From contig NZ_JQGL01000089.1 in the NCBI RefSeq assembly GCF_000747095.1, positions 1-41,909 on the forward strand: a stretch of 41,909 nt of DNA, written 5' to 3'. This DNA comes from Sulfuricurvum sp. MLSB (GTDB lineage Bacteria > Campylobacterota > Campylobacteria > Campylobacterales > Sulfurimonadaceae). Below are positions 7,986-16,355 of the stretch, piece after piece (the stretch's first letter is position 1; each line of letters begins with the position of its first letter). The position numbers and the translations under genes were made by a program. The notes under the pieces were generated by a model. That model was not told where the DNA came from. It worked only from the letters and a program-made list of their open reading frames with translations, and searched no databases.

Positions 7986-9782
7986 TTGCCGATTCTTTTT
8001 TTTCTGTGTGCAATGAGTTTGGCGGTCTGGGGAGTCTCGACCGATAAACTGATAGCACAGGCTGATGATAAAAATCTCTCTGAGCAGCGGTATTGGCATC
8101 TTTTGATGCATGCCCCTCAGAGTGAAAGCGAGATTGATGATCCGGTATTTTTCCTCTCGCCTAATGGGAAAAATGATCTTGCTTCCGAACTAAAAGAGAC
8201 GATTCGTCGTTTGAATGAGGATACCAACCGAAGCGATGGGAGCCCTTTTTGCCGCTTCCCGGCTCGCAGGGCATGGATCGAAGCGGAATTGAATGTATCG
8301 TTTGGGGAAGGCGAATGTCGTGAATACGAGACGCTGGTCGAAAAGCTCGATCTCCAAAAAGTAACCCTTGTCTTTCCCAGTGCGCATATCAATTCGCCCG
8401 CCTCAATGTTCGGGCATACGTTTTTGCGAATTGATTCGAGTATGGAATCGAAGCTGATGTCGTATGCGATCAACTATGCGGCCCACACGGAGGAGACGAA
8501 TGGTCTGTTGTTTGCCTACAAAGGGCTTTTCGGAGGGTATTACGGATATTATTCGATGCTTCCGTATTATGAAAAGCTCAAAGAATACCGCGATACCGAG
8601 ACGCGGGATGTATGGGAATACGATCTGAACCTGACGCGCGATGAGGTCATGGCCATGGTGCGTCACATCTGGGAGCTGCAGCGTATCAATTCGTGGTACT
8701 ATTTTTTTGACGAGAACTGTTCGTACCATATGCTTTGGTTGACCGAAGTAGCCCGCCCGAGCGTCCGGTTGAGGGAACATTTTTTTTATTATGTGATCCC
8801 GCCGGAAACAGTCCGCGCATTTGAAGAGGAAGAGCTGGTAGGCGCCAAGCACTATCGTCCTTCCAAACGGACAAAACTTCTGGCGTACGAACGCCATTTG
8901 AGCCAACAAGGGATCGAGGCCGTGCATTCGTTGGTGGATGATCGAATTGAACCCGGACAAGTTCGGGAGATGGCGATTCCCGAGGAAGAACGCCGGTATG
9001 TTCTCGAAGCGGCCGCCGAGTTGGTCGAATATCGCTACATCGAAGGGAAACTATCCAAAGACCTGTATGCCAAACGGTATCATTCGCTTCTTTCCGAACG
9101 TGCCGCTTTGGGGATGGGAAAATTATTGGCGATGAAGGAGAAACCCAATCCTGACATTGCGCACCATGCCGCGCGGATCAACCTCTCAAAAGGCTGGTTG
9201 GAGAACCGTTCGCCGTTAATGATCGGATGGCGGCCGGCGCTTCATGATTTGGGAGAGGATGACACGGGACATCTTTCCGGGGCGCAAATCGAATTTTTGG
9301 ATACCCTTGTCGGGGTGGAAGATTCCAAAATGACACTGGAGAAGCTGACGGTCCTTTCCCTGGCTTCCATTGCCCCGGTAAGCCGTTTTTTCAAACCGTT
9401 TTCATGGCGGATGAAAACCGGCTGGGATCGCGAGTACGGAGAAGATCGACTCAGTTTCGTCACTCGGGTCGGAGCCGGTGCCGCAGTCGGAAACGATGAT
9501 GTTTACGGATATCTCCTCAGCGAGCCGGAGGTACGTTTGGGATTCGATACCGATGCCGGACTGGGATTCAGTGCGGGGGTCGGGATTAATTGGAACGGGC
9601 GGATGAAAACGCTTGTGGAAGCGGGACATATTTTTTATATTGAAGCGTCTCAAAGAAACAGAATCACGCTATCTCATCAGTGGCAGCTGAGCCCTTGGGG
9701 GAGTATGTTCGGAAGCTATGAAACGTACGATCAGGGAAAAACCGAAGAGCGGATCAAAGCCGGGATCAACCTCTATTTTTAA
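7986..9782 (+). CDS. DUF4105 envelope protein with C-terminal beta-rich domain
   Basis: The 598-residue protein starts with TTG: AAAGGG at 7975-7980 lies 5 bases upstream, a stop at 7947-7949 closes the frame, and no ATG lies between. Residues 1-16 are a short hydrophobic export signal. Residues of about 110-280 carry the DUF4105 core (FPSAHINSPASMFGHTFLR, then YYFFDENCSYHML), with conserved His and Cys that look catalytic. The last 130 residues alternate in a pattern suggestive of an outer-membrane beta barrel, ending in aromatic LYF. A Bacteroides DUF4105 protein (Lnb) has been reported, as I recall, to be a lipoprotein N-acyltransferase; whether this one acts likewise is unknown. Confidence 0.78.
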   Translation: MPILFFLCAMSLAVWGVSTDKLIAQADDKNLSEQRYWHLLMHAPQSESEIDDPVFFLSPNGKNDLASELKETIRRLNEDTNRSDGSPFCRFPARRAWIEAELNVSFGEGECREYETLVEKLDLQKVTLVFPSAHINSPASMFGHTFLRIDSSMESKLMSYAINYAAHTEETNGLLFAYKGLFGGYYGYYSMLPYYEKLKEYRDTETRDVWEYDLNLTRDEVMAMVRHIWELQRINSWYYFFDENCSYHMLWLTEVARPSVRLREHFFYYVIPPETVRAFEEEELVGAKHYRPSKRTKLLAYERHLSQQGIEAVHSLVDDRIEPGQVREMAIPEEERRYVLEAAAELVEYRYIEGKLSKDLYAKRYHSLLSERAALGMGKLLAMKEKPNPDIAHHAARINLSKGWLENRSPLMIGWRPALHDLGEDDTGHLSGAQIEFLDTLVGVEDSKMTLEKLTVLSLASIAPVSRFFKPFSWRMKTGWDREYGEDRLSFVTRVGAGAAVGNDDVYGYLLSEPEVRLGFDTDAGLGFSAGVGINWNGRMKTLVEAGHIFYIEASQRNRITLSHQWQLSPWGSMFGSYETYDQGKTEERIKAGINLYF

Positions 9783-9832
9783 CTCTTTTGCGGCATAATA
9801 ACGTTACTTTGTGTTAGGGAGCCTATTTTCAT

Positions 9833-10816
9833 ATGTATATTGCCGAATCGCGTTTTGCCCTGTGGGCCGATTTTATTGAACGGACATTTTTGGATGAAGG
9901 GTTTAAAGAGCTGATCGCGCAAGGGATCATAAACGGCGCTACTTCAAACCCTGCTATTTTTAAAAGTGCGATTCTGACGTCTCCGGCGTATAAAGAACAA
10001 CTTTCGGGACTTCAGGGTCTTTCGGCAAAAGAGAAATACGAAGCATTGGCCGTATACGACATTCAAAAAGCGGCCGACATTCTGCGTCCCCTTTACGACA
10101 AGGGGGATGACGGCTATGTCAGTATCGAAGTGGATCCGTTTTTGTGCGACGATGCCGAAGCAACGATCAGCGAAGGGATCCGGTTGCACCAAATGATCAA
10201 ACGTCCTAACGTCATGATCAAAGTCCCCGCTACGAAGGCCGGGTATGAGGCAATGGAAACATTGGCAGCCAGCGGAATTGCGGTCAATGCGACATTGATC
10301 TTTTCGCCTCAGCAGGCACTGGAATGCGCCAAAGCGTTCGAACGCTCAGCCAGACGCGCGCAACAAGCCGTGGATACGGTTATCAGTGTCTTTGTCAGCC
10401 GTATCGACCGTGCTATCGACGATACGCTTGCTCAGCAAGGGATCGAGACGGGGTTGACGGGAATCATGAATGCCGCAGACATCTACAACCGCGTCGAAGC
10501 GCTCGGCGTCCCGAAATGCCGGGTACTGTTTGCCAGTACCGGGGTCAAAGGAAATGATTTGAGAGCGTCGTACTATATCGATGAACTTTTGGCGCCCAAC
10601 AGCGTCAATACTGCGCCGATCGCTACAATCGAAGCATATGTCGGCGGCGGGGACACAACGATGAAACTTCCGTTGAATGCCGCAGTGATTGAAGAACACA
10701 TGAAGCGTATCTCCTCGGCGGGTATTTCGATGGAAAGCGTCATCGATCAGCAGATCGCCGAAGGGCTGGAAGCCTTTAAAATCGCGTTCAATGAGATTTT
10801 GAGCGCATTGGAGTAA
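9833..10816 (+). CDS. tal: Transaldolase
   Basis: Transaldolase moves a dihydroxyacetone unit between sugar phosphates in the non-oxidative pentose phosphate pathway. The 327-residue protein has the N-terminal GATSNPAIF motif, the Schiff-base lysine at about residue 130 in NVMIKVPAT, and VNATLIFSP followed by FVSRIDRAID, all family signatures. CATAAT at 9794-9799 could be a -10, and TAGGGAG precedes the ATG at 9833. The C-terminus is separated from pilT by 7 bases, so the two are probably co-transcribed, an order I believe is also seen in other Campylobacterota. Confidence 0.94.
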   Translation: MYIAESRFALWADFIERTFLDEGFKELIAQGIINGATSNPAIFKSAILTSPAYKEQLSGLQGLSAKEKYEALAVYDIQKAADILRPLYDKGDDGYVSIEVDPFLCDDAEATISEGIRLHQMIKRPNVMIKVPATKAGYEAMETLAASGIAVNATLIFSPQQALECAKAFERSARRAQQAVDTVISVFVSRIDRAIDDTLAQQGIETGLTGIMNAADIYNRVEALGVPKCRVLFASTGVKGNDLRASYYIDELLAPNSVNTAPIATIEAYVGGGDTTMKLPLNAAVIEEHMKRISSAGISMESVIDQQIAEGLEAFKIAFNEILSALE

Positions 10817-10823
10817 TGAAGAG

Positions 10824-12029
10824 ATGAATGAACAGCCTCCACGCAGCCAGCATCAAATCGATGTCAATCAGTTAAATTTTGAAGTACTCAAAAAAATCCG
10901 CGGCTACTTGCGCCGCATGGTGGATGCGGGCGGAAGCGACCTGCATATTAAAGCCAATTCCGTAGTGCGTGCCAGGGTTAACGGTGAGATCATCCCTCTA
11001 TCCGGCGAAATTCTTTCCAAAGACGACGCGCTGATTTTTGCGAAGGAACTTCTACGTACCCGTTTCCCCGAACTCGTCGAGAAGAAAGAGCTTGACCTTG
11101 TTTATCCTTTTGACGAGAATACACGGTTTCGTATCAATATCTTTTTCCAGATGGAAGGGATTTCGGCGGTATTCCGTCTGATCCCGGTCAAAATTTTGAC
11201 GATCGATCAATTGAATATGCCTGAAGTCGTACACAGTTTTACCGAAATGGAACGGGGGCTTGTCCTGGTCACCGGGGTTACCGGAAGCGGTAAATCGACG
11301 ACGTTGGCGGCAATCATAGATGAGATCAACAATAGCCGGCGCAAGCACATCATCACTATCGAAGACCCGATTGAATTCGTCCATAAAGACCGCAAATGTA
11401 TCGTTAACCAGCGAAGCGTAGGACAGGATACCCGCACATTTTCCAGCGCGCTGCGTGCCGCGTTGCGCGAAGACCCCGATATCATTCTCGTCGGGGAAAT
11501 GCGGGACGTCGAAACGATCGAGATCGCTCTGCATGCTGCCGATACGGGGCATTTGGTCTTTTCGACCCTGCATACGCTTGATGCCAAGGAAACGGTCAAC
11601 CGCATCATTTCCGTCTTTCCTCATGAGGAACAAAATCGGGTACGGATGACGTTGGCATCGGTTCTTAAAGGGGTTATTTCGCAACGTCTTGTCCCGACAA
11701 CGGACGGAAAACGCGTAGCCGCTCTTGAGGTGCTTGTGCGGACGCCGCGTATCGAGCAGCTGATTGCGGAAAACCGCGATTTTGAAATTCCCGACACGAT
11801 AGCCGAGGGGAAAGAACTGTACCATTCCCAGACGTTCGATCAGGCGCTGCTCGATCTGTATCTTGCCGGGCGGATCAGCCGCGATGATGCTCTGGCGTAT
11901 GCGACTTCCTCATCGGATCTGAAGCTTAAGATGGAAGGGCTGACGTCGAAAGTAGAGAAAGACAAACTCGGCGTCGATGACGGGCCGAAAGAGTTTAAAG
12001 AAGAGGATTTTATCGGCTTGAAACGATAG
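10824..12029 (+). CDS. pilT: PilT-family twitching-motility ATPase
   Basis: This is a secretion-type hexameric ATPase that powers pilus retraction. The 401-residue protein has an N-terminal PAS-like segment with SDLHIKANS, Walker A GVTGSGKST at 151-159, the Asp box and IIDEIN/EDPIEFVH region, Walker B LREDPDIILVGEMRD, the His box GHLVFSTLHT, and the invariant VISQRLVPT. PilT proteins usually carry AIRNLIRE near the C-terminus; here the matching area reads TPRIEQLIAENRDFEI, closer to the divergent PilT/PilU group. No pilin or other pilus genes are in the window. The ComEA-like protein at the left end would fit a pilus-based DNA uptake system, but that is inference. Confidence 0.88.
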   Translation: MNEQPPRSQHQIDVNQLNFEVLKKIRGYLRRMVDAGGSDLHIKANSVVRARVNGEIIPLSGEILSKDDALIFAKELLRTRFPELVEKKELDLVYPFDENTRFRINIFFQMEGISAVFRLIPVKILTIDQLNMPEVVHSFTEMERGLVLVTGVTGSGKSTTLAAIIDEINNSRRKHIITIEDPIEFVHKDRKCIVNQRSVGQDTRTFSSALRAALREDPDIILVGEMRDVETIEIALHAADTGHLVFSTLHTLDAKETVNRIISVFPHEEQNRVRMTLASVLKGVISQRLVPTTDGKRVAALEVLVRTPRIEQLIAENRDFEIPDTIAEGKELYHSQTFDQALLDLYLAGRISRDDALAYATSSSDLKLKMEGLTSKVEKDKLGVDDGPKEFKEEDFIGLKR

Positions 12030-12073
12030 TATGTCAAACAGTAAAATTTAGAATAGTTTAAAGTTTATTTAAG

Positions 12074-12102
12074 TATAATCCGTCCCATTTTATTTTGAAG
12101 GA
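12074..12102 (+). promoter_or_regulatory. Promoter and ribosome binding site of rplY
   Basis: TATAAT at 12074-12079, inside AAGTATAATCC, is a consensus -10. AAGGA at 12098-12102 is 7 bases from the ATG at 12110, which decides that start over the ATG at 12104 and over a longer TTG start at 12095. The promoter heads the long rplY-to-dxs gene block. Confidence 0.7.
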
Positions 12103-12109
12103 CATGATT

Positions 12110-12646
12110 ATGCTAGAAGGCATTGTAAGAGAGAGTATTGGCAAAAGCGCCACAAAAGCGTACCGCCGTGATGGTTATCTCATTGCCAACATCTACGGAA
12201 AAGGGCTTGAAAACGTTCACGCCGCGTTCAAAATGAACGACTTTATCCGTACCGTTCGCAACAAAGAAACCGTAGCATTCCCTGTGAATGTTGCCGGCAA
12301 AGAGATGAACGTTGTTGTTCAAGGGTATGAATCTCACCCGGTTTCAGGAAACTTGTTGCACGTTGATTTGATGGTAGCTCAAAGTGGTGTTGTAACCCAC
12401 TATCATGTACCGGTTAAACCTATGGGAAGCCCTGTCGGTTTGAAAAACAAAGGGATGCTTTACATCGCTAAAAAACGCCTTCGCGTAAAAGCGGCGATCG
12501 AAAACCTTCCTAACGCGATCGAAATCGACGTATCACCTCTCGATCTTGGCGATTCTGTATTGGTTCGCGATCTTCCGACAATGGAAAACGCTAAATTCAC
12601 CGATTCAGACCGCGTATCGGTTCTGAGCGTTATCAAAGCGAAGTAA
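12110..12646 (+). CDS. rplY: 50S ribosomal protein L25/general stress protein Ctc
   Basis: The 178-residue protein is the long, two-domain (Ctc/TL5) form of L25 that binds 5S rRNA. The N-terminal half has EGIVRESIGKSATKAYRRDGY and IANIYGKG, with the typical HPVSGNLLHVDL; the C-terminal half (from about residue 95) is the TL5 beta domain with PVKPMGSPVGLKNKG and ENLPNAIEIDVSPLDLGDSV. Start chosen at 12110 from the ribosome binding site. The gene opens a block whose order, rplY then pth, is conserved in the phylum. Confidence 0.94.
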   Translation: MLEGIVRESIGKSATKAYRRDGYLIANIYGKGLENVHAAFKMNDFIRTVRNKETVAFPVNVAGKEMNVVVQGYESHPVSGNLLHVDLMVAQSGVVTHYHVPVKPMGSPVGLKNKGMLYIAKKRLRVKAAIENLPNAIEIDVSPLDLGDSVLVRDLPTMENAKFTDSDRVSVLSVIKAK

Positions 12647-12648
12647 TC

Positions 12649-13197
12649 ATGCTGATCGTCGGACTGGGGAACCCCGGCTCGGCGTACGCATCTACCCGTC
12701 ACAACATCGGGTTCATGGTGATTGACGAACTGTGCCGTCGCCATAAAGTTCAATCCGTTTCAAAGAGCTCCTTCGAAGGGGAGTTGTTTAAAATGGCTGA
12801 ACATTTTCTCCTCAAACCCACCACGTACATGAATCTCTCCGGAAAATCGGTTTTAGCGGTCAAAAATTTTTATAAAATAGACGATGTTATTGTCATTCAC
12901 GACGACCTTGATTTGCCGTTCGGGGCACTTCGTTTTAAGACGGGAGGCGGTCACGGCGGCCACAACGGACTCAAATCGACCGATGCTGCGATCGGTCAGA
13001 ATTATATCCGCGTACGGATGGGAATCGGAAAACCTGAACACAAATCACAGGTGGCCGATTACGTGTTGAGCCCCTTTACGGCAGATGAAAATACTGATTT
13101 GGCATCATGGATAACTAAAGCTGCCGATGCCGTCGAAATGCTGCTTCATACCGATTGCGCTGACGTTGCGTCCAAATGTTCCCTTAAGGGATTGTGA
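12649..13197 (+). CDS. pth: Peptidyl-tRNA hydrolase
   Basis: Pth releases tRNA from peptidyl-tRNAs that drop off ribosomes. The 182-residue protein starts with the family hallmark VGLGNPG, has the catalytic His at residue 18 in TRHNIGF, then KPTTYMNLSGKSV and VIHDDLDLPFG, followed by GGGHGGHNGLKS. It starts 2 bases after the rplY stop. Confidence 0.97.
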   Translation: MLIVGLGNPGSAYASTRHNIGFMVIDELCRRHKVQSVSKSSFEGELFKMAEHFLLKPTTYMNLSGKSVLAVKNFYKIDDVIVIHDDLDLPFGALRFKTGGGHGGHNGLKSTDAAIGQNYIRVRMGIGKPEHKSQVADYVLSPFTADENTDLASWITKAADAVEMLLHTDCADVASKCSLKGL

Positions 13198-13218
13198 GTT
13201 TTCATAGGTTCATTTGGG

Positions 13219-13224
13219 TACAAT
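13219..13224 (+). promoter_or_regulatory. Possible internal promoter (-10) before the LptF/LptG-family gene
   Basis: TACAAT at 13219-13224 lies in the 56-base gap after pth. The gene that follows lacks a strong ribosome binding site. This is a weak prediction based on a hexamer match alone. Confidence 0.3.
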
Positions 13225-13253
13225 AAAGCCTAACTTTTATACATTGGGTTTTT

Positions 13254-14348
13254 ATGCTCGCATTTTCAACATTATCATTTTTATATTTGCGTTATTTTTT
13301 CATTATTCTGATCGCGTTAGGCAGTTTTATGGTCGGATTCGATCTGATGGAAAATGCCTCGGAACTTCCCGATTCCGCCAACCTTGTTTTGATTTACATC
13401 ATGTACAAAGGGTTTTATGCGGTCGACATGATGCTTCCCATTTCACTCGTATTTGCCATGATCGCGACATCGGTAGAGCTGGTTCGTTCCAATGCGTTGG
13501 CCGCTTATTATTCCATCGGATATTCCAAAAGCCGGATACTCGCTCCTTTTTTATCGGTGGCGGTGATGATGATTTCGCTCCACATCGCGTTGCACGCGAC
13601 GAATTTCGCCCGTGCCAACGAATTTGCCAACAATCTTCGAGAAACGTCACAGTTCATCCGTCCGACGAGCAATCTTTTTTTCACCCATGAGGGCAATTAT
13701 GTTTATTTCGGAAATCTTTATCCGCTAACAAAAAAAGCGGAAAAAATCCGCATTTTCACCTTTGAAAAGGGAAAACTGAAAGAGGTGCTCAGCGCTTCGG
13801 AAGCGGTTTATGATTATGACAACGGATACTGGAATATTAAAAAAGCTCATATACTGCGTCCGCCCGGAAGCCTGGATCTGAATGCAACCGGAATCGTAAC
13901 TGAAGAACGCTCCAATGTCCGGGCGCTTAAGGATTTCAAACCAAAAATTCTTGATCAGGTGTACGAAGGAAAAGCCAATTTTACGATTATTGACGGTTTT
14001 GATGCCCTGGCCTTGCTTGAAGATCAAAACGTCGATGTGGCGAAGATTGAGAGTGCGATGTTCCGGATCTTTGTCACTCCGTGGTTTGCCGTCTTTCTGA
14101 TCGTAATTTTTTTCTCTTTCGCTCCGGTCAGCGCACGGTTCTTAAACCTTTCGGTTTTCAGTTTCGGAGCCATTCTTGCAACCTTGCTGGTGTGGGGATT
14201 TCTTTTTATGATGGGAGAACTCTCGAATAACAAAACGCTATCTCCTGCCTTCGGGGTTATAGCCCCGATCGGCGTCCTCTTCGCCATAATGATAGGACGC
14301 ATTGGAAGTCCCCTAAGGAGAGTTAGGGTAAAATCGCGACAAAACTAA
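13254..14348 (+). CDS. LptF/LptG-family lipopolysaccharide export permease (probably LptG)
   Basis: LptF and LptG form the inner-membrane channel that lifts lipopolysaccharide to the periplasmic bridge. The 364-residue protein has the family layout: membrane helices at about 10-35, 45-75 and 95-120, a periplasmic jellyroll-like domain from about 125 to 265, and three more helices at the C-terminus. The segment RSNALAAYYSIGYSKSRI matches the coupling region after the second helix in YjgP/YjgQ proteins. Its position between pth and lysA is the same as that of a membrane protein in C. jejuni, as I recall. Whether it is LptF or LptG is not decided by what I can see; the partner is not in the window. 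Confidence 0.82.
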   Translation: MLAFSTLSFLYLRYFFIILIALGSFMVGFDLMENASELPDSANLVLIYIMYKGFYAVDMMLPISLVFAMIATSVELVRSNALAAYYSIGYSKSRILAPFLSVAVMMISLHIALHATNFARANEFANNLRETSQFIRPTSNLFFTHEGNYVYFGNLYPLTKKAEKIRIFTFEKGKLKEVLSASEAVYDYDNGYWNIKKAHILRPPGSLDLNATGIVTEERSNVRALKDFKPKILDQVYEGKANFTIIDGFDALALLEDQNVDVAKIESAMFRIFVTPWFAVFLIVIFFSFAPVSARFLNLSVFSFGAILATLLVWGFLFMMGELSNNKTLSPAFGVIAPIGVLFAIMIGRIGSPLRRVRVKSRQN

Positions 14349-14358
14349 TCGAAAAGGG

Positions 14359-15567
14359 ATGATGGTGATCGATTTTAAAGCTTTGGCCCAAAACTACGGC
14401 ACTCCTTTGTATGTCTATGATTTTGATGCGATGAGTGCACAGTTCGAGTCACTGAAAGAGGCGTTTCGCGGGCGCAAATCGATATTGGCGTATGCGGTGA
14501 AAGCAAATTCCAATCTGAGCGTCGTCAAGCATTTTGCGCAGGAAGGGGCAGGTGCCGATTGTGTATCGATCGGCGAGGTCCGCCGCGCGCTGCTTGCGGG
14601 AGTTCCGAAATACCGTATTCTTTTTAGCGGCGTCGGCAAACGCGATGACGAGATCCGCGAAGCGATCGAAGCGGATATCCTCTACATCAACGTAGAGAGC
14701 GAAGCGGAACTCGGGCGTGTAGAACTGATCGCACGGGAACTCGGCAAAGAAGCCCGGATTAGCATCCGGGTCAATCCCAATATCGATCCCAAAACGCATC
14801 CGTATATTTCGACGGGGCTTCACGACAATAAATTTGGGGTCGAGATCGATGCAGCCAAACGGATGTATATCCAGGCCAAAAACTCAGCGAACCTTGATCC
14901 GGTAGGGATTCATTTTCATATCGGAAGTCAACTGACCGAGCTGGAGCCGATTTATGAAGCGGCGGTCATTGTCGCGGATTTGCTTCGTTCTCTTCAGGCG
15001 ATTGATATCGAACTGAAGTTTTTCGATATCGGAGGGGGGCTCGGCGTTCGTTACAATGACGAAACGACGATTACCCCGTATGATTATGCACAGGCAATTT
15101 TAGCGGCTCTCAAAGGGTTGGACGTGACGATCGTGTGTGAACCGGGGCGTTTTTTGACTGCCAATGCGGGCTACTTCCTGACCAAAGTTCTGTACGAAAA
15201 GCGCAATGGGGCAAAACGCTTTGTCGTCGTTGACGGTGCAATGAACGATCTGATTCGTCCGAGTCTTTACAAAGCGTATCACCGTATCGAAGCGCTGGAA
15301 AAAACGGGTGACGTAAGTGTTGCCGATGTTGTCGGGCCGGTGTGCGAAAGCGGTGACTTTTTGGCGAAAGAGTATCCGCTGCCGTTGATGGAGCATAACG
15401 ATCTTTTGGTCGTGCACAGTGCGGGAGCATACGGGTTCGGGATGGGAAGCAACTACAATACCCGGGGACGTTCTGCCGAAGTTGCGGTCGAAAAGGGACA
15501 AGACCGTCTGATCCGCCGCCGTGAAACTTTTGACGACGTTATTGCGTGCGAGCGCGATTATCTGTAG
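14359..15567 (+). CDS. lysA: Diaminopimelate decarboxylase
   Basis: LysA makes lysine from meso-diaminopimelate. The 402-residue protein is a fold-type III PLP enzyme with the cofactor lysine at residue 48 in AYAVKANSN, HFHIGSQL, FDIGGGLGVRY, EPGRFLTANAG and the active-site cysteine motif GPVCESGDF. The start is uncertain by two codons: AAAAGGG at 14352-14358 directly abuts the ATG at 14359, so the ATG at 14362 or the GTG at 14365 may be the real initiator. The gene lies 10 bases after the permease gene. Confidence 0.95.
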   Translation: MMVIDFKALAQNYGTPLYVYDFDAMSAQFESLKEAFRGRKSILAYAVKANSNLSVVKHFAQEGAGADCVSIGEVRRALLAGVPKYRILFSGVGKRDDEIREAIEADILYINVESEAELGRVELIARELGKEARISIRVNPNIDPKTHPYISTGLHDNKFGVEIDAAKRMYIQAKNSANLDPVGIHFHIGSQLTELEPIYEAAVIVADLLRSLQAIDIELKFFDIGGGLGVRYNDETTITPYDYAQAILAALKGLDVTIVCEPGRFLTANAGYFLTKVLYEKRNGAKRFVVVDGAMNDLIRPSLYKAYHRIEALEKTGDVSVADVVGPVCESGDFLAKEYPLPLMEHNDLLVVHSAGAYGFGMGSNYNTRGRSAEVAVEKGQDRLIRRRETFDDVIACERDYL

Positions 15568-15575
15568 GACACCGG

Positions 15576-16355
15576 ATGTTTTTTATCGATGTACAGGGGA
15601 CGTTGATCGAGGACAATACCAAACTCCCGGTCCGTGGAGCGGTGGCATTTATCGATTACCTAAACGCCAATGGCATCCCGTACATGGTGATAACCAACAG
15701 CACCAAAAATCCCAGTGACGAGTTTTTGGGGTATCTGAACTCGATCGGGCTCGCCATCGGGCGTGAGCATTATCTTGATCCGCTGATGATGCTTGAGCGT
15801 TACATCGAGAAAAAGCAAAAAGTGGCTGCATACGGTTCGGAACCGTTTTTACGGGTAGTCGAATCGATGGGTTACGTTTTGGATTACGAATGCCCCGATA
15901 TCGTTTTGGTTGCGATTAAAGAGGACTTTGCACCGGATGAGTACGCGCAGATGATCGAGTTTCTTTTGTCCGGTGCCAAACTGATTGGGATGCATGAAAC
16001 GACGCTGTACGTCAAAAATCACAAACGCTATCCCGGTGTCGGAGCCATTTTGAAAATGCTCGCATTTGCGACGTCCGTTCCGTATACGGTTGTGGGTAAA
16101 CCGAGCGTACCGTTTTTCGATGAGGCTCTGCGACGGATACGCCTGCAGAAAGAGGAGATCGAATACGCCGATATTACGATCATCAGCGATGACGTCAAAG
16201 GGGACCTGATCGGAGCTCAGGAATTAGGGATGAGCGGGGTTTTTGTTCTCAGCGGGAAAATCCGCAGCGCGGACGAAATACTTCCCTCTCTTAAACCCTT
16301 GGAGCGTCCGGGAGCGGTTTATGCCGATATGCAAGAGGTATTGGAGAATATATGA
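15576..16355 (+). CDS. HAD-superfamily class IIA protein with altered DxQ catalytic motif
   Basis: The 259-residue protein has the NagD-like class IIA HAD layout. Motif I is FIDVQGTL (residues 3-10), motif II VITNSTKNPS, motif III the lysine of VGKPSVPFF, and motif IV IISDDVKGDLIGA. In active HAD phosphatases motif I reads DxD; here the second Asp, the general acid/base, is Gln (residue 7). Start set at the ATG at 15576: a longer frame from 15546 lies wholly inside lysA. It overlaps pheA by 4 bases. The substrate is unknown; the context between lysine and aromatic amino-acid genes gives no clear clue. Confidence 0.85.
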   Translation: MFFIDVQGTLIEDNTKLPVRGAVAFIDYLNANGIPYMVITNSTKNPSDEFLGYLNSIGLAIGREHYLDPLMMLERYIEKKQKVAAYGSEPFLRVVESMGYVLDYECPDIVLVAIKEDFAPDEYAQMIEFLLSGAKLIGMHETTLYVKNHKRYPGVGAILKMLAFATSVPYTVVGKPSVPFFDEALRRIRLQKEEIEYADITIISDDVKGDLIGAQELGMSGVFVLSGKIRSADEILPSLKPLERPGAVYADMQEVLENI

